From contig OZ252242.1 in NCBI GenBank assembly GCA_965249595.1, forward strand, positions 62,001 through 126,000: a DNA stretch of 64,000 nucleotides. Direction: 5' to 3'. The notes beneath the pieces are model-generated. The model saw only the letters and a list, made by a program, of their open reading frames with translations, had not been told where the DNA came from and ran no database searches. This DNA is from VXNJ01 sp965249595. GTDB taxonomy: Bacteria; Chloroflexota; UBA11872; VXNJ01. Every line of letters begins with the position of its first letter. Positions within the stretch are counted from its first letter, which is position 1. The translations under genes were made by a program, and so were the position numbers. Positions 45,146 through 52,144 of the stretch are shown one piece after another.

Positions 45146-45910
45146 TTACGGCAACTGCGATCGAAGGCCCCGAAATGCGTCTACGATAACTCCGGCATCG
45201 GTGTGAAATCCAATAAATTGGATACCCATTGACAGCCAGCGGCGAGCAGGACCGGTTGAATGCGCGTAAATTCCCAGCGCTTTTCCGGCCTCCCGACAAC
45301 AGGCGACCGTTTCCTCCACCTTGGCGATTACATCGGGATGATCCGGTTGACCGGGAAATCCCAACGACTGTGACAAATCCATCACCCCGATGAAAAAGCA
45401 ATCTACGCCGGGCAATTTGACCAGATCGGGCAGGGCGGTGATGCCGGCCTGCCCCTCAATTTGCAAGATCACGCCGGCGCGCCGGTTTTCCTGATCGTAG
45501 AAATCGGGGCGACCCAGCGAGGAGTATTCGGCATTGCGGACGTGTGCCATTACGCCGCGTGAACCCTGGGGGAAATAGCGGGCTGCGGCGATTGCTCGCT
45601 TGGCCGAATCGAGGTCGCCAATTTGCGGAACCATGACCGCATCGGCGCCCATATCGAGGGCCTTGGTTATCTGCGCTTGATCAATCTGCGGGACCCTCAC
45701 CACCGTTGCCAGATTGCGGCTTGCGGCCGCCCGAACTAAGGCCATGGCGGTTCTTTCCGAGTAAATCCCGTGTTCGGTATCGATGACCGCAAAGTCAAAT
45801 CCGGCCAGGGCGACTATTTCAACCACGTCCTCGCTGGGCAGGGTCACAAACGGACCAACGACGCTATCGCCCCGCTCCAGCCGCTCTCGCAGGTTCACTC
45901 TCTTTGACAC
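45146..45910 (-). CDS. HpcH/HpaI family aldolase
   Basis: A 254-residue class II aldolase of the HpcH/HpaI type, which cleaves 2-keto-3-deoxy or 4-hydroxy-2-oxo acids to pyruvate (or oxalo compounds) plus an aldehyde. Landmarks: FAVIDTEHGIYSERTAMAL, VVRVPQIDQAQITKALDMGADAVMVPQI, QIEGQAGI (metal Glu) and GVMDLSQSLGFPGQPDHPDV (metal Asp). The GTG at 45910 is preceded by AAGGA ten bases away, overlapping the stop of a small upstream ORF. The specific substrate is not defined; such aldolases are common in marine Chloroflexota, where a role in degrading organic acids has been suggested. Confidence 0.9.
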   Translation of the reverse strand: MSKRVNLRERLERGDSVVGPFVTLPSEDVVEIVALAGFDFAVIDTEHGIYSERTAMALVRAAASRNLATVVRVPQIDQAQITKALDMGADAVMVPQIGDLDSAKRAIAAARYFPQGSRGVMAHVRNAEYSSLGRPDFYDQENRRAGVILQIEGQAGITALPDLVKLPGVDCFFIGVMDLSQSLGFPGQPDHPDVIAKVEETVACCREAGKALGIYAHSTGPARRWLSMGIQFIGFHTDAGVIVDAFRGLRSQLP

Positions 45911-45923
45911 GGTGGCGGGGTCC

Positions 45924-46118
45924 TTACAGAAACTTGAGTTGCGGCCAGTCGCCTAAACATTCTTGTTCGCCCGTCGCTGGATGGGCCAAATACCAACAGC
46001 TGGAGACGAACGAGTGCTCTCGTCGTGGCCGACGACGATCCCGCTCGACCGCCAGGTCTGCCATTTGGGTGCAGCGCCGCAGCGGCAAGACTTCAGCGGG
46101 CCTGATCGTAAGTATCAT
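45924..46118 (-). CDS. Small Cys/His-rich protein, hypothetical
   Basis: A 64-residue frame read toward the aldolase gene. It has a C16, H35, C41, H46, C54 pattern with the segments CTQMADLAVERD, PRREHSF, CWYLAHPATGEQE and CLGDWP. The pattern is reminiscent of short Chloroflexota Cys/His modules of the C..L(G/A)LxxD...R...H.C...HQ..C type, perhaps a zinc-binding fold. Its stop is 13 bases before the aldolase GTG and overlaps that gene's Shine-Dalgarno, which argues for a real, coupled gene. It could also be chance, as no homologue can be checked here. Confidence 0.45.
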   Translation of the reverse strand: MILTIRPAEVLPLRRCTQMADLAVERDRRRPRREHSFVSSCWYLAHPATGEQECLGDWPQLKFL

Positions 46119-46150
46119 TAGTTGTAAATAGTTATCATCTACGTTTAATC
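46111..46150 (+). promoter_or_regulatory. Probable promoter and operator of the Tro-type metal importer operon
   Basis: An unusually AT-rich island in GC-rich DNA. TTGTAA (46122-46127) and TTAATC (46145-46150) are 17 bases apart, fitting a sigma-70-type promoter, with transcription starting close to the ATG at 46161. Two direct repeats, AGTATCATTA at 46111-46120 and AGTTATCATC at 46130-46139, straddle the -35 box and could bind a metal-sensing repressor of the Fur/Zur or DtxR/MntR kind. The repeat function is inferred. Confidence 0.5.
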
Positions 46151-46160
46151 ACCATCGCCA

Positions 46161-47123
46161 ATGGCCGCTATTGCTGCCCGTTGCCGCGCCGGCCTGCCGG
46201 ATGTTTGTCGCCCTTTTCTGCTGGCGATATTGTTGTCCGCCGTTCTGCTGGCGTCCTGTGCCGGCGATTCAGATGGCGATTCCCGTCCGGCGGTGGTGGT
46301 TACCACCGGGCAGATTGCCGACCTGGTCACCAACGTTGCCGGAGATCGAGTACGGTTGCATGCCCTGATGGGGCCTGGCTCGGATCCGCACCTTTTTGTG
46401 GCCTCCGAAGGTGACCTGGTTCGCCTTGAACAGGCCGAACTGATCCTTTACAACGGACTTCATCTTGAGGCGAGATTGGCTGAAGTTCTCGCCGGGCTAG
46501 ACGGGTCGGGACGCCGATCCATAGCGGTGACCGAAATGATCGACCGCGGCGACCTAATTGGCGCCGGGCAGTTTTCCGGCGGTTACGATCCGCATTTTTG
46601 GTTTGACCTTGAACTCTGGTCAAAGGCGTTGGCCTCGGTCACTGCTGCGCTCATTGACCTGGATCCGATCAATGCCGCCGAATACAGGAATAACGCCGCC
46701 AAACACCAGCTCCAACTCTCGCAATTGGCGCTTTGGACGGAAAGCGAAATCGCCAAAATTCCGGCCGGCCGGCGAATCCTGGTGACCGCACACGACGCGT
46801 TCGGCTATTTTGGCCGGACCTGGGGCATCGAGGTTCGAGGCCTGCAAGGCCTTTCCACCGCCAGCGAGGCTGGCGCCGGCGATGTCCAGCGATTGGCGGA
46901 TTTTTTGGTTTCAGCAGGTATTCCGGCAATATTTGTCGAGTCGTCGGTTCCCGCCAATACCATGGCCGCGGTACTCGAAGCGGCCAGGGCGCGAGGGCAT
47001 CAGATAGAGATCGGTGGCGAGCTTTACTCCGATGCTCTTGGACCGCGTGATTCGCCGGCTGCGACATTCGATGGAATGTACCGCGCCAACGTGGCCACTA
47101 TCGTGGAAGCGCTCTCGGATTGA
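46161..47123 (+). CDS. Mn/Zn ABC transporter substrate-binding lipoprotein (TroA/ZnuA-like)
   Basis: A 320-residue cluster A-I binding protein. The signal peptide ends with lipobox LLASC (Cys33). The metal ligands are visible: H77 in GSDPHLF, H101 in NGLHLEA, H145 in YDPHFWFD, and probably an acidic residue near the C-terminus (ATFDGMYR). No His-rich loop, as in many zinc-specific ZnuA proteins, is present, which leaves Mn(II) or Zn(II) equally possible. It is first in a four-gene operon with an ATPase and two permeases. An AT-rich promoter region lies upstream. Confidence 0.92.
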   Translation: MAAIAARCRAGLPDVCRPFLLAILLSAVLLASCAGDSDGDSRPAVVVTTGQIADLVTNVAGDRVRLHALMGPGSDPHLFVASEGDLVRLEQAELILYNGLHLEARLAEVLAGLDGSGRRSIAVTEMIDRGDLIGAGQFSGGYDPHFWFDLELWSKALASVTAALIDLDPINAAEYRNNAAKHQLQLSQLALWTESEIAKIPAGRRILVTAHDAFGYFGRTWGIEVRGLQGLSTASEAGAGDVQRLADFLVSAGIPAIFVESSVPANTMAAVLEAARARGHQIEIGGELYSDALGPRDSPAATFDGMYRANVATIVEALSD

Positions 47124-47869
47124 GCGCTGGACCCGACCAACTGGCCGTCGAAGTATTCGACCTGACTGTGGCCTACCAGGATCATCCGGTGCTTTGGGAT
47201 GTTGACCTGGAACTGCCGACGGGTTCGGCAATGGCTATTGTGGGCCCCAACGGGGCCGGAAAATCAACTCTGCTCAAAGCGATATTGGGGCTCCTTAAGC
47301 CGGCGGCCGGCGGCGTTCGCGTATTTGGCGACGAGGTTGATGGCAAGTCCGCGCGGATCGCCTACGTGCCACAACGTGACAGCGTCGATTGGGACTTTCC
47401 GATCAATGTGTTTGACGTTGTCCTGATGGGTCGCTACGGCCAGCTGGGATGGTTGCGCCGTCCAACTCGGGCCGACCGCCAGCGCGCCGAGTCGGCGCTC
47501 GCGTCAGTTGAAATGGAATCATTCCGCGATCGCCATATCGCCGACCTGTCGGGAGGGCAGCAACAACGCGTGTTCCTGGCCCGGGCCCTGGCGCAAGATG
47601 CCGAGCTGTTCATCCTCGACGAACCGTTCCAAGGCATTGACGCAGTCTCCGAACGAACGATCGCCAATCTATTTCGAATGATTCAATCCCGTGGCGGGAC
47701 GGTTTTGGCCGTCCATCACGACTTGTCCTCAGTGCGGGATTATTTCGACCATGTGATGGTGCTTAACGTTTCGCGGATCGCCGCCGGGCCGATCGATGCG
47801 GCATTTACCAACGACCACCTCGCGGCCGCCTATGGCGTGCGCCACGACCTGCTGGCCAAAGGCGGCTAG
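47120..47869 (+). CDS. Mn/Zn ABC transporter ATP-binding protein (TroB/ZnuC-like)
   Basis: A 249-residue importer ATPase with Walker A GPNGAGKSTLLKAI, signature LSGGQQQRVFLARALAQ, Walker B LFILDEPFQGID and H-loop VHHDLSSV. The Tro/Znu-type sequence VPQRDSVDWDFPINVFDVVLMGRYG is characteristic of Mn/Zn/iron chelate systems. A TTG start at 47120 overlaps the upstream stop (TTGA). Permease gene 47873 follows after three bases. Subfamily call (Mn or Zn) follows the whole operon and is not fixed by this gene. Confidence 0.94.
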   Translation: MSAGPDQLAVEVFDLTVAYQDHPVLWDVDLELPTGSAMAIVGPNGAGKSTLLKAILGLLKPAAGGVRVFGDEVDGKSARIAYVPQRDSVDWDFPINVFDVVLMGRYGQLGWLRRPTRADRQRAESALASVEMESFRDRHIADLSGGQQQRVFLARALAQDAELFILDEPFQGIDAVSERTIANLFRMIQSRGGTVLAVHHDLSSVRDYFDHVMVLNVSRIAAGPIDAAFTNDHLAAAYGVRHDLLAKGG

Positions 47870-47872
47870 CCG

Positions 47873-49024
47873 ATGGAAGATGGTTTAACCGCTACGTTAG
47901 CCGACCTACTCAGCGGCCACACCCTGCGCACGGTGGCCATGGGATCCGGGGCGATAGGCGTAGTTAGCGGGGTGATTGGATCGTTTGCCGTCGCCCGCGG
48001 GCAGAGCCTGCTCGGCGATGCGGTGGCTCACGCCGCATTGCCTGGTGTGGTTCTGGCGGCCATTCTCTTCGGATCGCGGGAGCCGTGGGCCCTGTTGGCC
48101 GGCGCCGCGGTAGCGGGATTGGCGGCGGCCGCCGCCATCACCAGGATCACCAACGCGACCCCCGTCAAATTCGATTCGGCGCTCGGTTTGGTACTCTCGG
48201 CGGCGTTCGGTCTGGGGTTGATGATGCTGCTGGCGCACAGCCGTTCCGACAGCGCTCAAGCTGGATTGAATACGTTCCTTTTCGGGCAGGCGGCAGCGAT
48301 TGTGACCGCCGACCTGATCGCCATTTCCGTCACCGGGGTGGTCGTATTGGGCGTAGTTATCTGGCGTTGGAACGACCTGCGCGCAATCTGCTTCGACGCC
48401 GATTTCGCGGCCGTGGTGGGCATCAGGGTTCCACGGGCCAACCTGACGTTGGTGGTGTTGTTGGTGGTCACCATCGCCCTGGGTCTAAAGGTTGTCGGCG
48501 TAGTGCTAATGAGCGCCATGCTGGTGGCGCCGGCGCTGGCGGCCCGTCAATGGTCGGACCGCTTTGCGACGGTCGCCCTTTTGGCCGGTCTTTTTGGGGC
48601 CTTGGCCGGCATTGCCGGATCACTTGTTTCAGCCCTGGGCAAGGGCCTGGCCACCGGTCCATTGATCGTGTTGGCGCTGGGGGCAATCGCCTTGATCTCC
48701 ATCCTTTTCGCCCCCGCCAACGGGCTGTTCCCCGAGCAATTGGCCCGTTGGCGGCGCGGCCGCCGTTTCGCCACCGAAAAAACCCTGGCCGCCCTGCTGG
48801 CCCTCCAAATGCAGCACCAGGGCGTCGATCATCATCATCAGTCCGCGGCGATCGAGGCAACCGCGCCGGATCTGGCCGGGGCCGCTTCGGTTCTGGCCCG
48901 CCTGGTGGGCGCCGGGTTGGCGAGCGGGTCGCCGACCATCGGCTGGCGACTCACCAGCCAAGGAGTCGAACGCGCCAGATTTGTGGCCCGTGAGCGTCGA
49001 TTTGGCAGTGGCTGGGAGCGCTGA
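47873..49024 (+). CDS. Mn/Zn ABC transporter permease, TroC-like, with C-terminal winged-helix-like domain
   Basis: A 383-residue permease. Residues 1-280 give about eight helices of the ABC-3 family (GVVSGVIGSFAVARGQSLLGDAVAHAALPGV is the usual loop). The last 100 residues form a soluble domain: FATEKTLAALLALQ, a His-rich stretch QGVDHHHQSA, then GAASVLARLVGAGLASGSPT and WRLTSQGVERAR, which looks like a helix-turn-helix plus wing. This resembles the DtxR/MarR winged helix sometimes found on TroC-type permeases. Its role, metal sensing or regulation, is inferred. The next permease overlaps its stop as TGATG. Confidence 0.88.
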   Translation: MEDGLTATLADLLSGHTLRTVAMGSGAIGVVSGVIGSFAVARGQSLLGDAVAHAALPGVVLAAILFGSREPWALLAGAAVAGLAAAAAITRITNATPVKFDSALGLVLSAAFGLGLMMLLAHSRSDSAQAGLNTFLFGQAAAIVTADLIAISVTGVVVLGVVIWRWNDLRAICFDADFAAVVGIRVPRANLTLVVLLVVTIALGLKVVGVVLMSAMLVAPALAARQWSDRFATVALLAGLFGALAGIAGSLVSALGKGLATGPLIVLALGAIALISILFAPANGLFPEQLARWRRGRRFATEKTLAALLALQMQHQGVDHHHQSAAIEATAPDLAGAASVLARLVGAGLASGSPTIGWRLTSQGVERARFVARERRFGSGWER

Positions 49025-50124
49025 TGACGGGCGGCCAGATTGAAGTGCTCACGATTGCCCTGCTGGCCGGTTGGGCCTGTGCCCTGCCGGGCATGTGGCT
49101 GGTTCTGCGGGGTTCGGCAATGTTGGTCGATGCAATCTCGCATACGATTCTGCTCGGGATAGTGTTGGCGTTCCTGCTGGCCGGCGATTTGAATTCGCCG
49201 TTGCTCCGAATTGGCGCCGCGGTCGTCGGCGTGATAACCGTCGTGTTGGTGGAGCTTTTGGCGCGGCGGCGATTAATCCGTACGGACGCGGCAATCGGCT
49301 TAGTATTCCCGGTTCTGTTCGCCCTGGCAGTGTTATTGATCTCGCTCCTAACCGGGAATATCCACCTCGATACGGACGCCGTAATAACTGGCGAGATTGG
49401 CCTCACTCCATTTGACCGAATTGAATTTGTCGGCAATTCGCTGCCGCGGTCTCTGCTTTATCTGGCCGTGGTGTTGCTCTTTAACGCTGTCCTGATGGCG
49501 GTTTTTTGGAAGGAACTAAAGATAACCACGTTCGATCCCGCGCTTGCCGCCAGCCTCGGTTTGGCACCTGGCCTGGTCGGGCTGGGATTGGTAACTACGG
49601 TTTCAATCAGCGCGGTTACCGCGTTTGAAGCCGTCGGCTCCATATTGGTGGTGGCGTTGGTGGTGGGACCGGGGGCCAGCGCGGTTCTAATCACCCGCCG
49701 CCTGCCGCACCTGCTCATGGCGGTCCTGGCCTTTAGCGCCAGCGCGGCGCTGCTCGGGTATTTGGTGGCCTGGTGGATCGACACCACGATAGCTGGCTCC
49801 ATCGCCACGGTACTGGGCGCCCAATTCGTGATCGCCTTTCTATTCGCCCCCCGCAACGGTTTGATTGCGCGGGCCCGGCGGCGGCGGCGTCAAACCTGGG
49901 AATTTGCCCAAACCATGTTGGTGTCGCATCTGCAAAATCACGAGGGGACGCCACAAGAGGCTTGGGAAAATGATCTGGCGCATCTGCAAGCTGGATTACG
50001 CTGGGAGAAACAATTCGTGGGCGAAGTAGTTGAGCGGGCCCGCGCCGGTGGTCTTATCACGCTGGGCGAGAGCGGACGGCTCAATTTGCAACCAGCGGGT
50101 CGTCGCCGTGCCCAGATCCGCTAG
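49024..50124 (+). CDS. Mn/Zn ABC transporter permease, TroD-like, with C-terminal cytoplasmic domain
   Basis: A 366-residue ABC-3 permease, the second of the operon, as in TroABCD. The core is about residues 1-275 (ALPGMWLVLRGSAMLVDAISHTILLGI opens it). The tail (about 285-366) is charged: RQTWEFAQTMLVSHLQNHEG, then WEKQFVGEVVERARAGGLITLGESGRLNLQ, which again resembles a winged-helix-like fold. ATG overlaps the previous stop, so the two permeases are coupled and may form a heterodimer. A downstream terminator was not seen before the next gene at 50170. Confidence 0.87.
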   Translation: MTGGQIEVLTIALLAGWACALPGMWLVLRGSAMLVDAISHTILLGIVLAFLLAGDLNSPLLRIGAAVVGVITVVLVELLARRRLIRTDAAIGLVFPVLFALAVLLISLLTGNIHLDTDAVITGEIGLTPFDRIEFVGNSLPRSLLYLAVVLLFNAVLMAVFWKELKITTFDPALAASLGLAPGLVGLGLVTTVSISAVTAFEAVGSILVVALVVGPGASAVLITRRLPHLLMAVLAFSASAALLGYLVAWWIDTTIAGSIATVLGAQFVIAFLFAPRNGLIARARRRRRQTWEFAQTMLVSHLQNHEGTPQEAWENDLAHLQAGLRWEKQFVGEVVERARAGGLITLGESGRLNLQPAGRRRAQIR

Positions 50125-50169
50125 GCCCAAGCACCCCGGATCGGGGCTTGTGCACACTGCGAGGCCACT

Positions 50170-50865
50170 TTGGCCACCGTGATTGCGATCCGCCATGTCC
50201 ACTTTGAGGACCTGGGACTGCTCGAGCTGCTATTGACGCGGCGCGGACACGAGGTAGCCTATCTCGACGCTTGGAGTGGCGATCTCAAAGCCGCCGCAAG
50301 CGCCAATCTGCTGGTCATCTTGGGCGGGCCGATTGCGGCCTACGATGAGGACGATTACCCCTTCCTGGCCACCGAGCGGAAAATCGTTGCCCAGCGCCTC
50401 GAGCGGCAGGCGCCGGTGTTGGGGATCTGCCTGGGCGCGCAGATCATGGCGCGGGCCCTGGGCGCCGAAGTTGCCGCCGGATCGGCGCCGGAGATCGGGT
50501 ATCGCCCGGTGGAGCTGACCGCGGCCGGACTCAGATCCCCGCTAAGACACCTAGCCGGGGTGAGTGTTTTGCACTGGCACGGCGATATCTGCCAATTGCC
50601 TGCTGGAGCCACATGTCTGGGGCGGACTGAAATTTGCCCGGTCCAAGCGTTCGCGGTCGAAGATTATGCCCTCGCCCTGCAGTTCCATGCCGAGGTGCCG
50701 CGCAGCGGAATTGAACCGTGGCTCATCGGCCACTGCCTGGAAATTTCCACCCGGTCCGGGTCAAGCGTTGGGCAACTGCGCTCGGCAACGCGAGATATCG
50801 GCGGGCGCTTGGCCGATGCCGGCGAAGCGCTGTTTTCAGAGTGGCTGGCTGGCCTAGGGTTGTAA
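50170..50865 (+). CDS. Class I glutamine amidotransferase-like protein (GuaA/GATase1 type)
   Basis: A 231-residue protein with the class I glutaminase triad: nucleophile Cys in VLGICLGAQIMARALGAEV (about 84), and His and Glu in ALQFHAEVPRSG (about 178-180). It has no synthetase domain. Stand-alone proteins of this type (YfeJ-like) usually act on small molecules such as gamma-glutamyl compounds or have unassigned substrates. Start is TTG at 50170; the putative SD is weak. It ends 90 bases before the convergent arylsulfotransferase. Confidence 0.85.
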   Translation: MATVIAIRHVHFEDLGLLELLLTRRGHEVAYLDAWSGDLKAAASANLLVILGGPIAAYDEDDYPFLATERKIVAQRLERQAPVLGICLGAQIMARALGAEVAAGSAPEIGYRPVELTAAGLRSPLRHLAGVSVLHWHGDICQLPAGATCLGRTEICPVQAFAVEDYALALQFHAEVPRSGIEPWLIGHCLEISTRSGSSVGQLRSATRDIGGRLADAGEALFSEWLAGLGL

Positions 50866-50900
50866 GCGCACGCCACCCTCGGCTCCTGCCCTGACCACGA

Positions 50901-50919
50901 TTGCCACAAGTTATGGCAA
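50901..50919 (+). terminator. Possible weak terminator hairpin after the amidotransferase gene
   Basis: TTGCCA (50901-50906) pairs with TGGCAA (50914-50919) around a seven-base loop, followed by CTTTGAATAATTTG, i.e. a U-containing but not U-rich tail. A second, stronger hairpin GCCGCC...GGCGGC follows at 50941-50957 without any U-run. Both lie between convergent genes. Only suggestive. Confidence 0.3.
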
Positions 50920-50955
50920 CTTTGAATAATTTGCCAGGTGCCGCCGGGCTGGCGG

Positions 50956-52125
50956 CTAGTCGCCCAGTCGGTAGAGGCGATTTAAATCAGCGTGATTGCG
51001 GTGGTCAAATTCGCGCCCTTTGAACCCCGGGTAACGATGGCCATAGCGGTAGGCGCGAAAGAGCCAACTGATGGATCGGCCGTTGGGCCGCGAGACCTTG
51101 ATCGGGCAGATCCACTCCCAAACCTCTTCCCCGCTGCGCAGCACCTCAAAAATCCGACTGCCGGTACCTTCGCAAATCAAGACTGACCCGTTGGGCAGGC
51201 GTTGCGCGCCGGAGATGTGTCCGGAGAAGAACTGCTCGGGTGGTTTGGCCTCGTAGCGCCAGACTTCTTCATCTGTTTCCGGGTCAATCTCAACGATGCT
51301 GGAATACTGCAATCGGGGGGCGTGGGCGCCGTTGTTAAATATCTGCACATTGCCGCCGGGAACGAAGGTGGCGTTGTGCTGATGGGCGATATTGGGCCAG
51401 CCGTAGCGCCAGGTGATGGCGTCCTGCTCCCGATCCAATATCAATACCGTGTGCGTATTGCGCAGCGAAAGGAGCAATCGCGGCCCATCAACTTCGATGC
51501 CGTTGACATGGCTCCACTCGTGACGGAGGTCAAGCGGACAGAGCAAGTCGATGGCCGGGTCCAAGTATTCGTGGATGGCCCAGCGGCCAATTTCTTTGCC
51601 CGCCGAGTCCAGTTCAACCACATCGTCACCGATTAGGTGCTCGGGATCATCGTGACCGGGATCGCTAAAACCGCCAACTACCTTGGCTGACAATTCGGCC
51701 GAAATCTTGGCAAACTCCAGCACGAAAGTGTGGCCGTCATCGGTGCGCTGAAAGTCATGGTGCAGATACCAGTTGCGGTGCGTCCAGATGACATTGCTGT
51801 CCCAATCAAGTTCGCGCAATTCGGTGGCATTGGCCCCCAACCGCCGAACGTCCTGGTCAAACTCCAGCGGTGGGTCCCCGGGCATCGGGGGATCCGGCCT
51901 GCGCAGCGACCGCTCGGCACCCATGACCAATAGGTTGCCGTTGGGTAGCAATTTGGCATGCTGGCAGCGAAAGAAAACCGGGCTCCAGGTGTGGACGATG
52001 CGGCCCCGCATGTCGATAAGGTAGACCGATTCGTCGCCAGTAGGGCACAGCAAGGTGTAACCCGGAAAGGTTAGATTGGGACGTTCAAATGTGAGTCCCG
52101 TTGGTTGTGCAACTGACCAACCCAA
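50956..52125 (-). CDS. Arylsulfotransferase (ASST)-like protein
   Basis: A 389-residue beta-propeller protein of the arylsulfotransferase family (PF05935/PF14269 type). Sequence features such as GYTLLCPTGDESVYLIDMRGRIVHTW, KLLPNGNLLVMG and NAHQHNATFVPGG-like segments (HQHNATFV, RLQYSSIVEID, RLPNGSVLICEG) recur with a propeller spacing. It has no signal peptide, unlike the periplasmic ASST of enterics, so a cytoplasmic or differently exported location is implied. Sulfotransfer with a phenol acceptor is possible but not shown; the essential histidine could be among several seen (HEWSHVNG, HQHNATF). It converges with the amidotransferase. Confidence 0.8.
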   Translation of the reverse strand: MGWSVAQPTGLTFERPNLTFPGYTLLCPTGDESVYLIDMRGRIVHTWSPVFFRCQHAKLLPNGNLLVMGAERSLRRPDPPMPGDPPLEFDQDVRRLGANATELRELDWDSNVIWTHRNWYLHHDFQRTDDGHTFVLEFAKISAELSAKVVGGFSDPGHDDPEHLIGDDVVELDSAGKEIGRWAIHEYLDPAIDLLCPLDLRHEWSHVNGIEVDGPRLLLSLRNTHTVLILDREQDAITWRYGWPNIAHQHNATFVPGGNVQIFNNGAHAPRLQYSSIVEIDPETDEEVWRYEAKPPEQFFSGHISGAQRLPNGSVLICEGTGSRIFEVLRSGEEVWEWICPIKVSRPNGRSISWLFRAYRYGHRYPGFKGREFDHRNHADLNRLYRLGD

Positions 52126-52144
52126 GCAATATCTACCTTTTCAC

